Shown here in pieces: positions 9,251-18,510 of a stretch of DNA of 64,000 nt (the stretch's first letter is position 1; every line of letters starts with the position of its first letter). The position numbers and the translations under genes were made by a program. The stretch spans positions 186,001 to 250,000 of the forward strand of contig CAWBYY010000001.1 of NCBI GenBank assembly GCA_963793095.1. The letters run 5' to 3'. The notes under the pieces were generated by a model that saw only the letters and a program-made list of their open reading frames with translations, was not told the DNA's origin and made no database searches. The DNA is from CAVWDI01 sp963793095. GTDB lineage: Bacteria; Chloroflexota; Anaerolineae; Anaerolineales; UBA4823.

Positions 9251-11966
9251 TTATTTATCCAGTTCAAGATTTTTTAGCTGTCTGGCGATCTGGTCCTTCG
9301 ATTTCTGGTAGCCTTCCAGTTTCAGGCGTTCCTTCTCCACCACCTGGGCAGGAGCTTTCTGGGCGAAAGGCCCATCCAGCAGTTCCGTCAGACGGGCAAT
9401 CTGGGTATTCGACTTCCGCAAGGTCCTGCCTGAGCCTGTTCCTCTCCTCCTCTTTATCGATAAGGTCTGAAAGCGGCAGGTAAATGTTAACAGAGCCCAC
9501 AACCTGACCAATGTGATTCTCCGGTTTAGACTCGATTGCCTTCAATATGGTCAAATTTTTCTCTTCGATCCCAGCCAGGGCGGAGATTAATTCCCGCTGT
9601 TCGTTGAGGATGTCTGCTGATTCGGCGGACACGATAACAGCCGAAATTCGTTTTCCCGGTGGGACTTTCTTCTCCGAACGCAGGTTGCGAACGGCCCGGA
9701 CAATATCCTGGATGAGCGCAAATTCTTCCGCTTTTGTTTCTTCCCAGGCTTCTGGCGGTCGCGGTTCCGGCCAAGAGGCGATCATCAAGGCCTCCGGCCA
9801 GTCGGGGAGGCTTGAAGCCAACGCTGAATTGAGCACTGCCTCCCGCAGGTGCCCCCAGAGTTCCTCGGTCACGAATGGGGTGAAGGGATGCAGAAGGCGC
9901 AGGCAGAGATCCAGGACCCGCGTCAGGCTGTATGTTGTGTAATAAGTCTGGCGGGCACCCCCCCTGAACTGAAGTTTGGCAATTTCAATGTACCAGTCTG
10001 CAAAATCGCCCCAGAAAAATTCATAAATCTGACGGCCAGCCTCGCCGTACTGGTAATTTTGGAACAACCTGTCTACATCCCTGATCAGCCCCTGCAGGCG
10101 AGCCCATATCCATGAATCAGCCAGAGTCCAATCCGGGTCAGCGGTCTGATCCAGCATTTTAATGTCGCCGATTGCCCTGATAACAAAGCGGCCTGCATTC
10201 CAGATTTTGTTGGCGAAGTTGCGGTTGGCTTCAACCTTATCCAGGCTGAGGTTCATATCTTTGCCGGGCGTCGACCCAACCAGCAAGGTGAACCGCAGGG
10301 CGTCGGTCCCAAGCTCATCCATCACTTCTAACGGATCGATCACATTGCCGGCGCTTTTGCTCATTTTGCGGCCTTCCCGGTCGCGGATAAGCCCATGCAG
10401 ATAGACCGTGTCAAAAGGCACCTGGTTGGTGAACTCCAACCCGGACATGATCATCCTGGCAACCCAGAAAAAGAGGATATCGTACCCGGTTTCCATCATG
10501 GTTGTCGGGTAAAAGTATTGAAAATCGGGGGTTTCATCCGGCCAGCCAAGGGTTGAAAACGGCCATAAACCGGACGAAAACCAGGTGTCCAGCACGTCCG
10601 GATCCTGTTCCAGCATCTTGCTTCCGCAGTGGGCGCATTCGACCGGGTCCAGGCGGGCGACTGTCATGCCTTTACAATCCCCGCAGTACCATACCGGTAA
10701 ACGGTGGCCCCACCACAACTGCCTGGAAATGCACCAGTCCTGGATATTTTCGAGCCAGTTGTAGTATGTTTTCTCGAAGTATTCCGGGACAATCCGGATG
10801 GCGCCGTCCTGAACCGCCCTGATAGCGGCATCCGCCAGCGATTTGATCTCGACGAACCACTGGATGGAAACCATTGGCTCAATAATTTCGCCGCCGCGCT
10901 GCGCCCGGGGGATATTGAGCATGTAGGGCTGCTCTTTAATTACCAGGTCTGCTTCTGCCATGTCCTTCCAGAGCCTCTTACGGGCTTCAAAGCGGTCCAG
11001 TCCCTGGTAGGGGCCTCCGTTCTGGTTTACTTTTGCGGCTTCATCCAGCACGGATATCACCTCCAGGCCGTGCCGGATTCCAATTTCGTAATCGTTTGGA
11101 TCGTGACCCGGCGTGATTTTTAAGGCGCCGGTACCAAAGTCCAAATCTACATACTCATCGGCAATGACCGGTATCCGCCTGCCGAGGATCGGGACCACAA
11201 CCTGCCTGCCGACAAAGTCCGTGTAACGGCTGTCCTGCGGGTGAACCGCCACGGCTGTATCCCCAAGGATTGTTTCCGGGCGGGTGGTCGCGACCGGGAT
11301 ATAACCCCTCGCCTCATCTGCCAGCATGTATTTAAAATAATACATGGTCCCTGGTTCCTGGGAGTACTCGACTTCCAGATCGGACACAGCCGTCCGCAGC
11401 CCAGGTGACCAGTTGATCAGCCTTGGGCCGCGGTATATCAGGCCTTTTTCGTACAACCTGACAAAGGCTTCCCGCACTGCCCTGGAGAGGCCCTCATCCA
11501 TGGTGAAACGCTCACGGCTCCAATCACAGGAAGCCCCTAGCCGGCGGATCTGGCGGGTGATTATGCCGCCGTATTTCTGGCGCCATTCCCAGCAGCGCTC
11601 CAGAAATGCCTCCCGGCCGATAGCCTCGCGGGTGAGGCCTTCTTCCAGGAGCATTTTTTCAACCTGGAGCTGGGTGGCGATGCTTGCATGGTCTGTACCG
11701 GGCACCCACAGGGTCGGAATTCCTTTCATCCTGTTGTAGCGGGTCATCAGGTCTTCCATGGAAACAAACATTGCATGACCCAGATGCAGGCTGCCGGTGA
11801 TATTTGGGGGCGGAATGGTGAGCACCCAGGGTTTTATGGCGGGATCGAAACCGGGTTTATTCGGGTCGTTGGATGGTTCAAAATATCCCTGTTCCTGCCA
11901 CCATCTGTAAATCCGCTCTTCTGTGGTCTTAAAATTATAGGTTTTTGATAAGGTGTAACTTTTCAT
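9251..11966 (-). CDS. valS: Valyl-tRNA synthetase (frameshift near the 3' end)
   Basis: This class I aminoacyl-tRNA synthetase charges tRNA-Val. The HIGH motif appears as PPNITGSLHLGHA near residue 52 and KMSKS as RKMSKSAGNVIDP near 540. A zinc-like CGDCKG...CAHCG pair, the anticodon-binding domain and a C-terminal coiled-coil arm are also present. The main frame runs into non-homologous residues after RLRQDLAEVE. The real coiled-coil end (TQIARLTELLDG...QKAPAQVVEKERLKLEGY) resumes in another frame to 9251, so one indel lies near 9410-9415. As valS is essential and both sides are intact, this is best explained as a sequence error. It lies 34 nt after phzF and is probably controlled by the T-box leader at 12.9-13.2 kb. 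Confidence 0.95.
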
Positions 11967-12000
11967 CGTCCCTCGAATGGATTGTTTCGAAATTTTAAAT

Positions 12001-12891
12001 CTAAAGGATAAATTCGCCCCTCAGGATTAAAACCGCTTCGCCGCCAACTTTTACAGTCTCAATATCGGTCCGGGGGCCGATAACCTCGACAGATGCCACG
12101 CCGGGCCGCCCGATCCAGTGTCCTTGCTGGGCAGTAAAACGGGGCTGGTCGATCAGCCCGTATTTCCAGAGATAAGCCGCCATCCCCCCGGTGGCGGACC
12201 CGGTAAAAGGGTCCTCATAAACATCCGGCGGAGGTGAAAGATGGCGGGCGAAGGTATCGCCTTCGGGAGTCGCGCCCCCCAGGCAGAACAGGTGCGGGCT
12301 GGAGAAATCCGCCTCCCGCACAAAACGGTTGTATGCGTCAAAATTTAGCCGGGCTCGGGCGAGCGGTTCCAGCGATCCCAGCGGAACCATCAGTTGGGGC
12401 GTCCCGGTGCTGACCGTCTGGATGGGTACATCCGGGATTTTGTCATCCCCGCTTAACCCGAAAATGGGCAGGATTGTTTCTGGGTCATAAGCGGCCAGAA
12501 ATTCTGGCTTTAGCTGGCTCATTACAATCCGGCTAACCTGGTTCTGGCGTATGTGGATTTCAACCGGGATAACGCCCGCTTTGAGCTCCAGGGTGATTTC
12601 CTTTATTCCGCCGGTTATCTGCACTCTTCCTGATTCTACAAGAGCCAGTGCTGTCGCGATGGTTGGATGACCTGCCAGGGGGATTTCAGAAGCGGGTGTA
12701 AAATAGCGCGCGCCAAAATCCGCTATTTCCGAGCCGCGCACAAAGGAGGTTTCCGAGAGATTCATCTCACGGGCGATTGCAAGCATCGTGTTATCGTCCA
12801 TGTCGTCCGTGTCGAATAAAACCGCGCAGGGATTCCCGCCCAGCGGGGTGCTTGTAAAGGCATCAACCTGCATAAATTGATAGGTGCGCAT
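12001..12891 (-). CDS. PhzF-family isomerase/epimerase
   Basis: This 296-residue protein has the PhzF/diaminopimelate-epimerase-like fold. Signatures are the N-terminal VDAFTSTPLGGNPCAV, NLSETSFV with the catalytic Glu, PLAGHPTIATA, and the C-terminal EDPFTGSATGGMAAYL, which is the substrate/phosphate-binding loop. Characterised members isomerise phenazine precursors; most homologues have unknown substrates, and no phenazine genes are present. Its position is notable: it is the first gene behind the T-box leader and is followed 34 nt later by valS, so it should be induced together with valyl-tRNA synthetase when tRNA-Val is uncharged. Confidence 0.9.
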   Translation of the reverse strand: MRTYQFMQVDAFTSTPLGGNPCAVLFDTDDMDDNTMLAIAREMNLSETSFVRGSEIADFGARYFTPASEIPLAGHPTIATALALVESGRVQITGGIKEITLELKAGVIPVEIHIRQNQVSRIVMSQLKPEFLAAYDPETILPIFGLSGDDKIPDVPIQTVSTGTPQLMVPLGSLEPLARARLNFDAYNRFVREADFSSPHLFCLGGATPEGDTFARHLSPPPDVYEDPFTGSATGGMAAYLWKYGLIDQPRFTAQQGHWIGRPGVASVEVIGPRTDIETVKVGGEAVLILRGEFIL

Positions 12892-12923
12892 AGGATTTTT
12901 CCTGGTTATTCACCTTACAACTG

Positions 12924-13200
12924 AAAAACCCTTCCGTCACAATGAGGACGAAAGGGCCTGTCTCGCGGTACCACCTCAATTCGGCGGAGTTAGTAATCCG
13001 CCGCTCTCTATTCCCGGGTCATTGGATTAAATTTCCTGACCAGAGATGGCCTTTAACGGAGGCCTGCGTGCTGTTCTACTCGGACGGTGTAAACTGTCCT
13101 TTCTTCAGCATTAAACACCGGACGACATTCAGAAACACGTTTCTGGGGCGGCTTTCAGCAGTTGAGACCGCCTTCTCTGTTCAGGCTTATGTTCCCTACT
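12924..13200 (-). promoter_or_regulatory. T-box leader (tRNA-sensing riboswitch) of the phzF-valS operon
   Basis: On the minus strand the T-box sequence GGTGGTACCGCGAGA is at about 12962-12976, immediately followed by a terminator: CCCTTTCGTC (12955-12946) pairing with GACGGAAGGG (12937-12928) and then TTTTT. The T-box can pair instead to form the antiterminator, the usual class I transcription-attenuation switch. Upstream is a stem I-like region beginning AGTAGGGAAC near 13200, with AGAGAAGG and further hairpins. The downstream valS predicts a Val (GUN) specifier; a GUCGUC at 13126-13121 is a candidate, but I cannot fold stem I reliably by eye. Uncharged tRNA would allow read-through into phzF and valS. 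Confidence 0.9.
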
Positions 13201-13236
13201 CCTCCCGGAAAAGTTATATTCTATATGTAGTTGGTA

Positions 13237-13264
13237 ATTATGCCATAGTTTGGTTATAACGCAA
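13237..13264 (-). promoter_or_regulatory. Putative promoter of the T-box-phzF-valS operon
   Basis: On the minus strand TTGCGT (13264-13259) and CATAAT (13242-13237) are spaced by 16 nt, placing a start site just upstream of the AGTAGGGAAC that begins the T-box leader. The -35 match is imperfect; position relative to the leader is the main support. Confidence 0.45.
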
Positions 13265-13322
13265 GTCTATTCGAAACAGCTGCAGGATCCATTCTTAAAG
13301 ATTTGAGGAAAATTAATATTTC

Positions 13323-13351
13323 TTGATTTTGGGCACGGTTTATGCTATCCT
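13323..13351 (+). promoter_or_regulatory. Putative sigma70-type promoter
   Basis: TTGATT (13323-13328) and TATCCT (13346-13351) are separated by exactly 17 nt. They point toward the metallo-hydrolase gene at 13508, with an unusually long leader of about 150 nt that contains a short open frame. Confidence 0.4.
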
Positions 13352-13366
13352 AAACGAGTGAACTAG

Positions 13367-13483
13367 ATGCCTACCCGAGAAGATTCGCAGGAAGAACCTG
13401 ATCCTATCCTTAGTGGGGGTATCGCAGAAAAATTGAATCCCAGAGAGATATTGTTAAATAATGAACCCTGGCGTATTCGTTAA
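13367..13483 (+). CDS. Possible 38-codon leader peptide upstream of the metallo-hydrolase
   Basis: An ATG-initiated frame (MPTREDSQEEPDPIL...) of 38 codons ends with TAA 24 nt before the downstream gene and in the same frame. It is acidic at the N-terminus and resembles nothing I recognise. It has no strong ribosome site. It could be a leader peptide, a broken N-terminal extension or chance. Confidence 0.2.
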   Translation: MPTREDSQEEPDPILSGGIAEKLNPREILLNNEPWRIR

Positions 13484-13507
13484 AACGCCAGCGAGCCGGT
13501 TGTCACT

Positions 13508-14380
13508 ATGATTCAAAGAGAACGTATTGCGGATAGTGTTTATTCCTTCCAGAGCGATATTTACGCTCAGGTCATGGCGGGAGCGGTTATCGGCACAGAA
13601 TGGGCGGTGGTAATCGATACTCTTGCTCTTCCGGAAGAGACCCGGGCGATCCGTGATTTTATCGAGCAGGAAATAAACCTGCCCATCCGTTATGTAATTA
13701 ACACCCACAGTCACGCTGACCATGCCTGGGGGAATTATTTTTTCCCGGGTGCGGTCATCCTGGCGCATAATCTCTGCAGGGAGAACCTGGATACGCGCGG
13801 CCGGCGGTCTCTGGAACAAATCCGTTCCAGCAATCCAGCGTTTAAGAGCGCCAGGATTGTACTGCCCAATATGACATTCGATGGCGGCGAAATCCAGCTG
13901 CAGGCCGGAAAAAAATCACTCCGGATCATGCCTTTACCAGGCCCCAGCCCGGATAATATCGGAGTGCTGGTTGAAGAGGACCGGGTTCTTTTTGCCGGCG
14001 ATGCGGTCATGCCGCTGCCGTACATCGTAGGCGGGGATATAGACCAGACTATTGATACATTAAAAAATATCACCCGGATGGGCCTGGAGAACATCGTTCA
14101 GGGGCACGGCGATATTGTGCTACGGGGTGAGATCGAATTGTTCGCCAGGGATAACATCGCTTATCTGAACAACATACGCAAAGTTGTTCGGAGATCATCC
14201 CGACGTAAATTTCCGCGTGAGATTCTGGACAATTCCAACGTGGAGGACTGCGGGAAAAGCCGGGTTTTGATCGGCGGGCTGGCCCAGGAACTGCACCATA
14301 ACAATTTAATTGCGCTCTTCCAACAGATTTACGGGGAAGAGCCAAAAGCCCCCGATGAGGACGATTATTATGAGGTTTGA
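13508..14380 (+). CDS. MBL-fold metallo-hydrolase
   Basis: This 290-residue metallo-beta-lactamase-fold enzyme has the zinc motif HSHADH (His67, His69, Asp71, His72), a further metal Asp in LFAGDAVMP and His in VQGHGD. An N-terminal beta sheet with VIDTLALPEETRA precedes the motif. It is a general hydrolase of the glyoxalase II/quorum-quenching-like group with unknown substrate. The C-terminal 70 residues are charged and variable. It is convergent with the JAMM peptidase gene, only 8 nt apart. Confidence 0.88.
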   Translation: MIQRERIADSVYSFQSDIYAQVMAGAVIGTEWAVVIDTLALPEETRAIRDFIEQEINLPIRYVINTHSHADHAWGNYFFPGAVILAHNLCRENLDTRGRRSLEQIRSSNPAFKSARIVLPNMTFDGGEIQLQAGKKSLRIMPLPGPSPDNIGVLVEEDRVLFAGDAVMPLPYIVGGDIDQTIDTLKNITRMGLENIVQGHGDIVLRGEIELFARDNIAYLNNIRKVVRRSSRRKFPREILDNSNVEDCGKSRVLIGGLAQELHHNNLIALFQQIYGEEPKAPDEDDYYEV

Positions 14381-14388
14381 TCAGGCGA

Positions 14389-14856
14389 CTACTGGCAAAT
14401 CAGCAGGTGGATCTCCCTGACCCGGCCTTCTTCAATCATATATCCCCGGCAAATCCATTCAGCAGTCAATCCAATCTTTCCTGAATTCGTTTTTCGCTTT
14501 GGTGACCAGATCAACTGGACCGCTTCGGGGTAGTAGAGGTGCTTGATATCGAGGGCGGAAGGATATTCCGGTCCTGCGGGGTGGGAATGGTAAATCGCTA
14601 CCAGTTCAAGCCCATTATTCTCCAGGTATTCAAATGCCTTCAACTGGTCAACCGGGTCGATCTGGTACTGCAGCGGGCTTTTTAACTGATTTCGAGCGGG
14701 ATAGATCCACTCTGCCTGCCGAATCTCTCTGGTAAAGGACCCTCCCAGGATCCCACAGGCTTCCAGAGGCGCTTCCCGTCTGACCTGCTGCTCCATATTT
14801 GTATAGATGGGGCCTGGAATACGGAGATCTTCGAAAGTACTTTCTGCTGAGTTCAT
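14389..14856 (-). CDS. JAMM/Mov34 (M67) family metallopeptidase
   Basis: This protein of 155 aa has the JAMM zinc signature: the upstream Glu in PLEACGILGG, then HSHPAGPEYPSALD supplying H-x-H-P...S..D. Bacterial M67 peptidases remove ubiquitin-like or sulfur-carrier tails or process small proteins, often near ThiS/MoaD-like genes; none is visible here, so the partner is unknown. The next gene on the same strand is an uncharacterised membrane protein whose end lies 13 nt downstream of nothing else shared; the two may form an operon with that membrane gene first. Confidence 0.85.
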   Translation of the reverse strand: MNSAESTFEDLRIPGPIYTNMEQQVRREAPLEACGILGGSFTREIRQAEWIYPARNQLKSPLQYQIDPVDQLKAFEYLENNGLELVAIYHSHPAGPEYPSALDIKHLYYPEAVQLIWSPKRKTNSGKIGLTAEWICRGYMIEEGRVREIHLLICQ

Positions 14857-14869
14857 GCCGGCCCGCTTT

Positions 14870-15692
14870 TCAGCGCATCCAGAAAGCGATCCCCCAGATA
14901 ACCAGGAGCACCAGCCCCGGTTCGGTCACAGCCTGGCGCGGGGTCTGGCCATCGGCGATGTTTGCCATAAAATTGGTCAGGCTGTAAGCCGGGGCTAAAA
15001 GTGCCAGCCCGTAGGAAACCGGTGAAATTGGCCAGTAATGCAGGGCAGCCGCGAACTGGGCGATGATCACGGCGATAACCAGGGCGTTAATGTACTGCCA
15101 TTCAGCGTGTATGCGCAGGTGCAGCGTCCGCAGGCTGACCAACCCGGAGGCAAAAAACACCACTGGCATGATCATAATCAGCCTGGCGGCAGAGATGCGT
15201 AAAATAATAACCAGGGTCAGGAAAAGAGCGAATGACACAGCAAACAACCCGACTGCCGCGGGGGTGTAGAAACGGTCCTCCTGGTCGAGGGTGATATATT
15301 CTGCCACGACAACCATTATCAACAACCCACCTCCAAGCAGGTACCCGAACCACCAGATAAGTCCCGGGGACAGTTGGTAGAGAGGCAGACCAATGACCAG
15401 GGAGGTCAGCGCCGGGAGCAAGCCAGTGTCCGACAGTGCTTTCACCCATTAATTGCGGATGGCCGCGCAGGATCTGGCGGGTCCCTGCAGCAGTCATGCC
15501 GGTCACCATAGCCGCGACGACTACCTGGAAGTTCAGTTCAAAAGACAGATATACACCCGGAAGCTGGAAGCCAAATTCACGGCCGGGAACATTGATGAAG
15601 CTGGCAAGGGCATAAGCCAGCAGGATCATCGCGGCCAGGAGGCTGATCTGGTCTGCACGCGGCAGGTTACCATGGCGGGCTGCTTCCTGCAT
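14870..15692 (-). CDS. Uncharacterised polytopic membrane protein, split by a frameshift
   Basis: The N-terminal part (from the ATG giving MQEAARHGNLPRADQ) has two or three hydrophobic helices and runs to ...RQILRGHPQLMG. The remaining five or six helices (KALSDTGLLPALTSL to the C-terminal VIWGIAFWMR) are in another frame starting around 15445. Because the first frame continues as non-membrane sequence and the second begins exactly where the first loses hydrophobicity, one indel near 15440-15450 is the simplest reading. The joined protein would be about 273 aa. I recognise no named family and assign no function. Confidence 0.65.
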
Positions 15693-15795
15693 AATCGCAT
15701 TGTACCTGCCGTTTATAAAACAAACAAGCGCATGAAGAAATGAGGGCAAAAATGGCTGCTTGACGGAATAACCCCCAGGGCTTAGGATAGTCCGT

Positions 15796-17013
15796 ATGCG
15801 TATCGGAATGATGGCTGACCTGTACAAACCGCATGTCAGCGGTGTGACCAACTACCTTTCGCTGAACAAGGATTACCTGGAGAGAGCCGGTCAGGAAGTT
15901 TTTATATTCACTTTTGGCGACACGGGTCAGGATGATGGCGAGCTGAACGTCATCCGCTGCGCGGGCTGCCAATCACAGGCACCGGCTTTTATTTTAATTT
16001 GAGATACTCCCGGGAAGCCCGCTCCCTGCTTGATACGATGGATGTCCTGCATGTCCAGCACCCTTTTATCAGCGGGTCGCTGGCGGTGCGCTATTCCAGA
16101 AAGAAAGGCATTCCTGTGATTTTCACCAACCACACCCGCTATGACCTTTATGCCAGATCGTACCTGCCCATAGCCGGGGATTTGATAGGGGAGCCAGCCA
16201 TAAAAGTATACCTGCCTTCCTTCTGCCGGTCGTGCGACCTGGTGATATCGCCTTCCTATGGGATGAAAGAGGTTCTTAGCGGCATGGGGGTTGATGTTCC
16301 AATCAAGGTAATCCCAAACGGGGTCGAAATATCACCGCTACTTGATATATCCAGAAGCGCTGATATATCCGACCCGCTGCCCGGGAGAGCCTGGGATTGA
16401 CTCCCAGGATACAGTCCTGATTTTTACCGGCAGACTGGGTCATGAGAAGAACATCCCGTTTCTGCTGCGGGCTTTTAATGGAGCCCGGCTGGCTTACCCG
16501 GATGTGAAATTATTGATCGTAGGTGACGGGCCCGAGAGAGATAACCTGGAGGAGAGGATCAGATTAATGGGCATAGGTGACAGCATCCGCATAACCGGTC
16601 TGGTGCCTTACGGGGAAATCGGGCGCTATCTGTCCACGGCGGATGCCTTCGTGACCGCTTCCGTCACGGAAGTCCACCCGCTGTCTGTAATTGAAGCGAT
16701 GGCTGCCGGTTTACCAGTCCTGGGAATTGCCTCTCCCGGGATTTCAGATACGGTCGAAGATGGGGTAACCGGGTACATTGTCCCGGACGAAGACCTGGCT
16801 GGATTTACCGCAATGATGGTCCGGATGCTGACTGATAACGAGGCCCGGCTGGTAATGGGGGCAAAGGCCAGGGAAGAGGCAAAAAAATATGCAATCGAGA
16901 ATACCAGCCGGAAGCTGCTGGAGGCTTACCGGGAGGTGGTTAATCATTCCGAAAAACGGCCCACCAATTTCTGGTTAAGAGTGGGGGGTTATTTTAAGGC
17001 AGGCAAAAAATGA
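15796..17013 (+). CDS. GT4 family glycosyltransferase, interrupted by two frameshifts
   Basis: This is a GT-B fold glycosyltransferase of about 405 aa encoded in three successive pieces. Piece 1 is MRIGMMADLYKPHVSGVTNY, the N-terminal donor/acceptor motif. Piece 2, resuming near 15960, reads GLPITGTGFYFNLRYS through IFTNHTRYDLYA to PNGVE. Piece 3, resuming near 16390, reads LIFTGRLGHEKN, then LIVGDGPE, and the nucleotide-sugar-binding SVTEVHPLSVIEAMAAGLPVL. All GT4 motifs are present in order, so the breaks near 15955-15962 and 16385-16398 look like indel errors or very recent lesions. Homologues in this group (mannosyl/diacylglycerol glucosyl transferases) make glycolipids. The stop overlaps the yraN start by 4 nt. 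Confidence 0.85.
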
Positions 17014-17420
17014 AAGGCTCACGGGCTGAAATTGGACGCTGGGGGGAATCGGCGGCGGAGGCGTATCTGTCCGCTAAAGGCTATACAATCGTCGCCAGGA
17101 ATGTGCGCACACCATACGGCGAGATTGACCTGGTCGCCAGGCATACGCTCGCTGGACCCGGCGACGCTGATCCTCTGCCGGTGCTGGTATTTGTCGAGGT
17201 AAAAACACGCACGGGAGATCTGTTTGGCCCGCCTGAAGTTGCGGTAAACAGGCGCAAACAGGAGCATATGCTGGCTTCCGCCCAGGCATACCTGCAGGAC
17301 CATCCCGAACTCGATCTGGATTGGCGGGTGGATGTGATCACCGTCCAGGTAAGGGAAGGGCAGGAAAAACCAGAGTTCACCCATTTTGAAAATGCGCTCA
17401 GCGGAATTGAAGCGGAATGA
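17010..17420 (+). CDS. yraN: YraN/UPF0102 family nuclease-like protein
   Basis: This 136-residue protein has the UPF0102 signature: GRWGESAAEAYLSAKGYTI, then YGEIDLVAR, then FVEVKTRTGDLFGPP. The spaced Asp...Glu-x-Lys residues form a PD-(D/E)XK nuclease-like core related to Holliday-junction resolvases. Its ATG overlaps the upstream glycosyltransferase stop (ATGA), and its 3' end overlaps miaA, so translation is probably coupled along this operon. The biological role is poorly defined in all bacteria. Confidence 0.9.
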   Translation: MKGSRAEIGRWGESAAEAYLSAKGYTIVARNVRTPYGEIDLVARHTLAGPGDADPLPVLVFVEVKTRTGDLFGPPEVAVNRRKQEHMLASAQAYLQDHPELDLDWRVDVITVQVREGQEKPEFTHFENALSGIEAE

Positions 17421-18369
17421 AAGCACAGCCGGGGAGGACAGCACCCGGAACCCGCTGGTCCTGATCCTCGGACCTACCGGGGTGGGTAAAACGGGCATAT
17501 CCATCCAGGCGGCTGAAATGCTGGAGGCGGAGATTGTCTGCGCCGATTCACGCACCCTGTACAGGGGGATGGATATCGGGACCGCCAAGCCTTCCCTTTC
17601 CCAGCGCCGGCGGGTTAAACACCACCTGGTCGATGTCGCCCGACCGGATGAGACCTGGAGCCTGGCGAAATTCCAGCAGGAAGCTGGGATCCGGATCAGG
17701 GATATAAACCGGCGGGGAGCGCTGCCCTTGATGGTGGGAGGCACCGGCCAGTATATCCGGGCGGTGCTGGAGGGATGGCGGGCGCCGCCGGTGGCGGGTC
17801 AGATTGAAGTCCGCTCGGCGCTGGAAAACTGGGCCAGGGAAACCGACCCCAGGGGTATGCACAGGCGCCTGGAGGTGATCGACCCGGATGCCGCCCGGGA
17901 CATTGAACCCAATAACCTCAGGAGGACAGTCCGGGCTCTGGAAGTGATTTTTATTACCGGAAAGCGGTTCTCACAACAGTCCAGACGCCAGGAGCCGGTT
18001 TACAGGATATTAACCCTGGGACTGGATATGCCTCGCCCACAGCTGTACGATCGGGTCGACCGCAGGATTGAAGCCATGTTTGAAGCCGGGCTTGTGGACG
18101 AGGTGCAATCGCTGCTGGAGGCGGGATACTCGCCTGAGCTGCCTGCCATGTCCGCGATCGGCTACAAACAGGTTGTCCGGTACCTGCAGGGCTTGATTTC
18201 GATCGAAGAAGCCCGGGCGGAGATGCGCCGGGCGACCCGCGTATATATCCGCCGCCAGGCGAACTGGTTCAAGCGGGATGATCCCCGCATCCGCTGGTAC
18301 CTGCCAGGAGAAGGGATTGCAGGGGAGCTGGCAGCCAATATCCAGGCCTGGCTGGCTGAACCCCTTTGA
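17392..18369 (+). CDS. miaA: tRNA dimethylallyltransferase
   Basis: MiaA transfers a dimethylallyl group to A37 of tRNAs reading UNN codons, using the isoprenoid made by the mevalonate-route genes at the window start. The P-loop GPTGVGKT, CADSRTLYRGMDIGTAKPS and VGGTGQYIRA are all present, with the C-terminal RRATRVYIRRQANWFKR typical of the family. At about 325 aa the length is normal. The ATG at 17392 is preferred over a TTG two codons upstream. The start lies inside yraN by 29 nt. Confidence 0.95.
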   Translation: MRSAELKRNESTAGEDSTRNPLVLILGPTGVGKTGISIQAAEMLEAEIVCADSRTLYRGMDIGTAKPSLSQRRRVKHHLVDVARPDETWSLAKFQQEAGIRIRDINRRGALPLMVGGTGQYIRAVLEGWRAPPVAGQIEVRSALENWARETDPRGMHRRLEVIDPDAARDIEPNNLRRTVRALEVIFITGKRFSQQSRRQEPVYRILTLGLDMPRPQLYDRVDRRIEAMFEAGLVDEVQSLLEAGYSPELPAMSAIGYKQVVRYLQGLISIEEARAEMRRATRVYIRRQANWFKRDDPRIRWYLPGEGIAGELAANIQAWLAEPL

Positions 18370-18424
18370 CCTGACGATCGCGGCAATTTGAATTGAATAC
18401 AAGAGGGGCAATTATTAATAAAGA

Positions 18425-18453
18425 TTGACTTTCCGGGCGTATTTTTCTATACT
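18425..18453 (+). promoter_or_regulatory. Promoter of the acyl-CoA ligase gene
   Basis: TTGACT (18425-18430) and TATACT (18448-18453) are separated by 17 nt, a near-consensus sigma70-type promoter about 60 nt upstream of the ligase ATG. Confidence 0.7.
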
Positions 18454-18510
18454 ATATTTATAATCGGTCAAGGGTACACCATTAAACAACCGTAATGCTG
18501 GGAGGCGGAA

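Noticed and set aside
12942..13259. Plus-strand open frame across the T-box region
   Set aside because: The region is fully explained by the minus-strand T-box leader, and the frame has no ribosome site.
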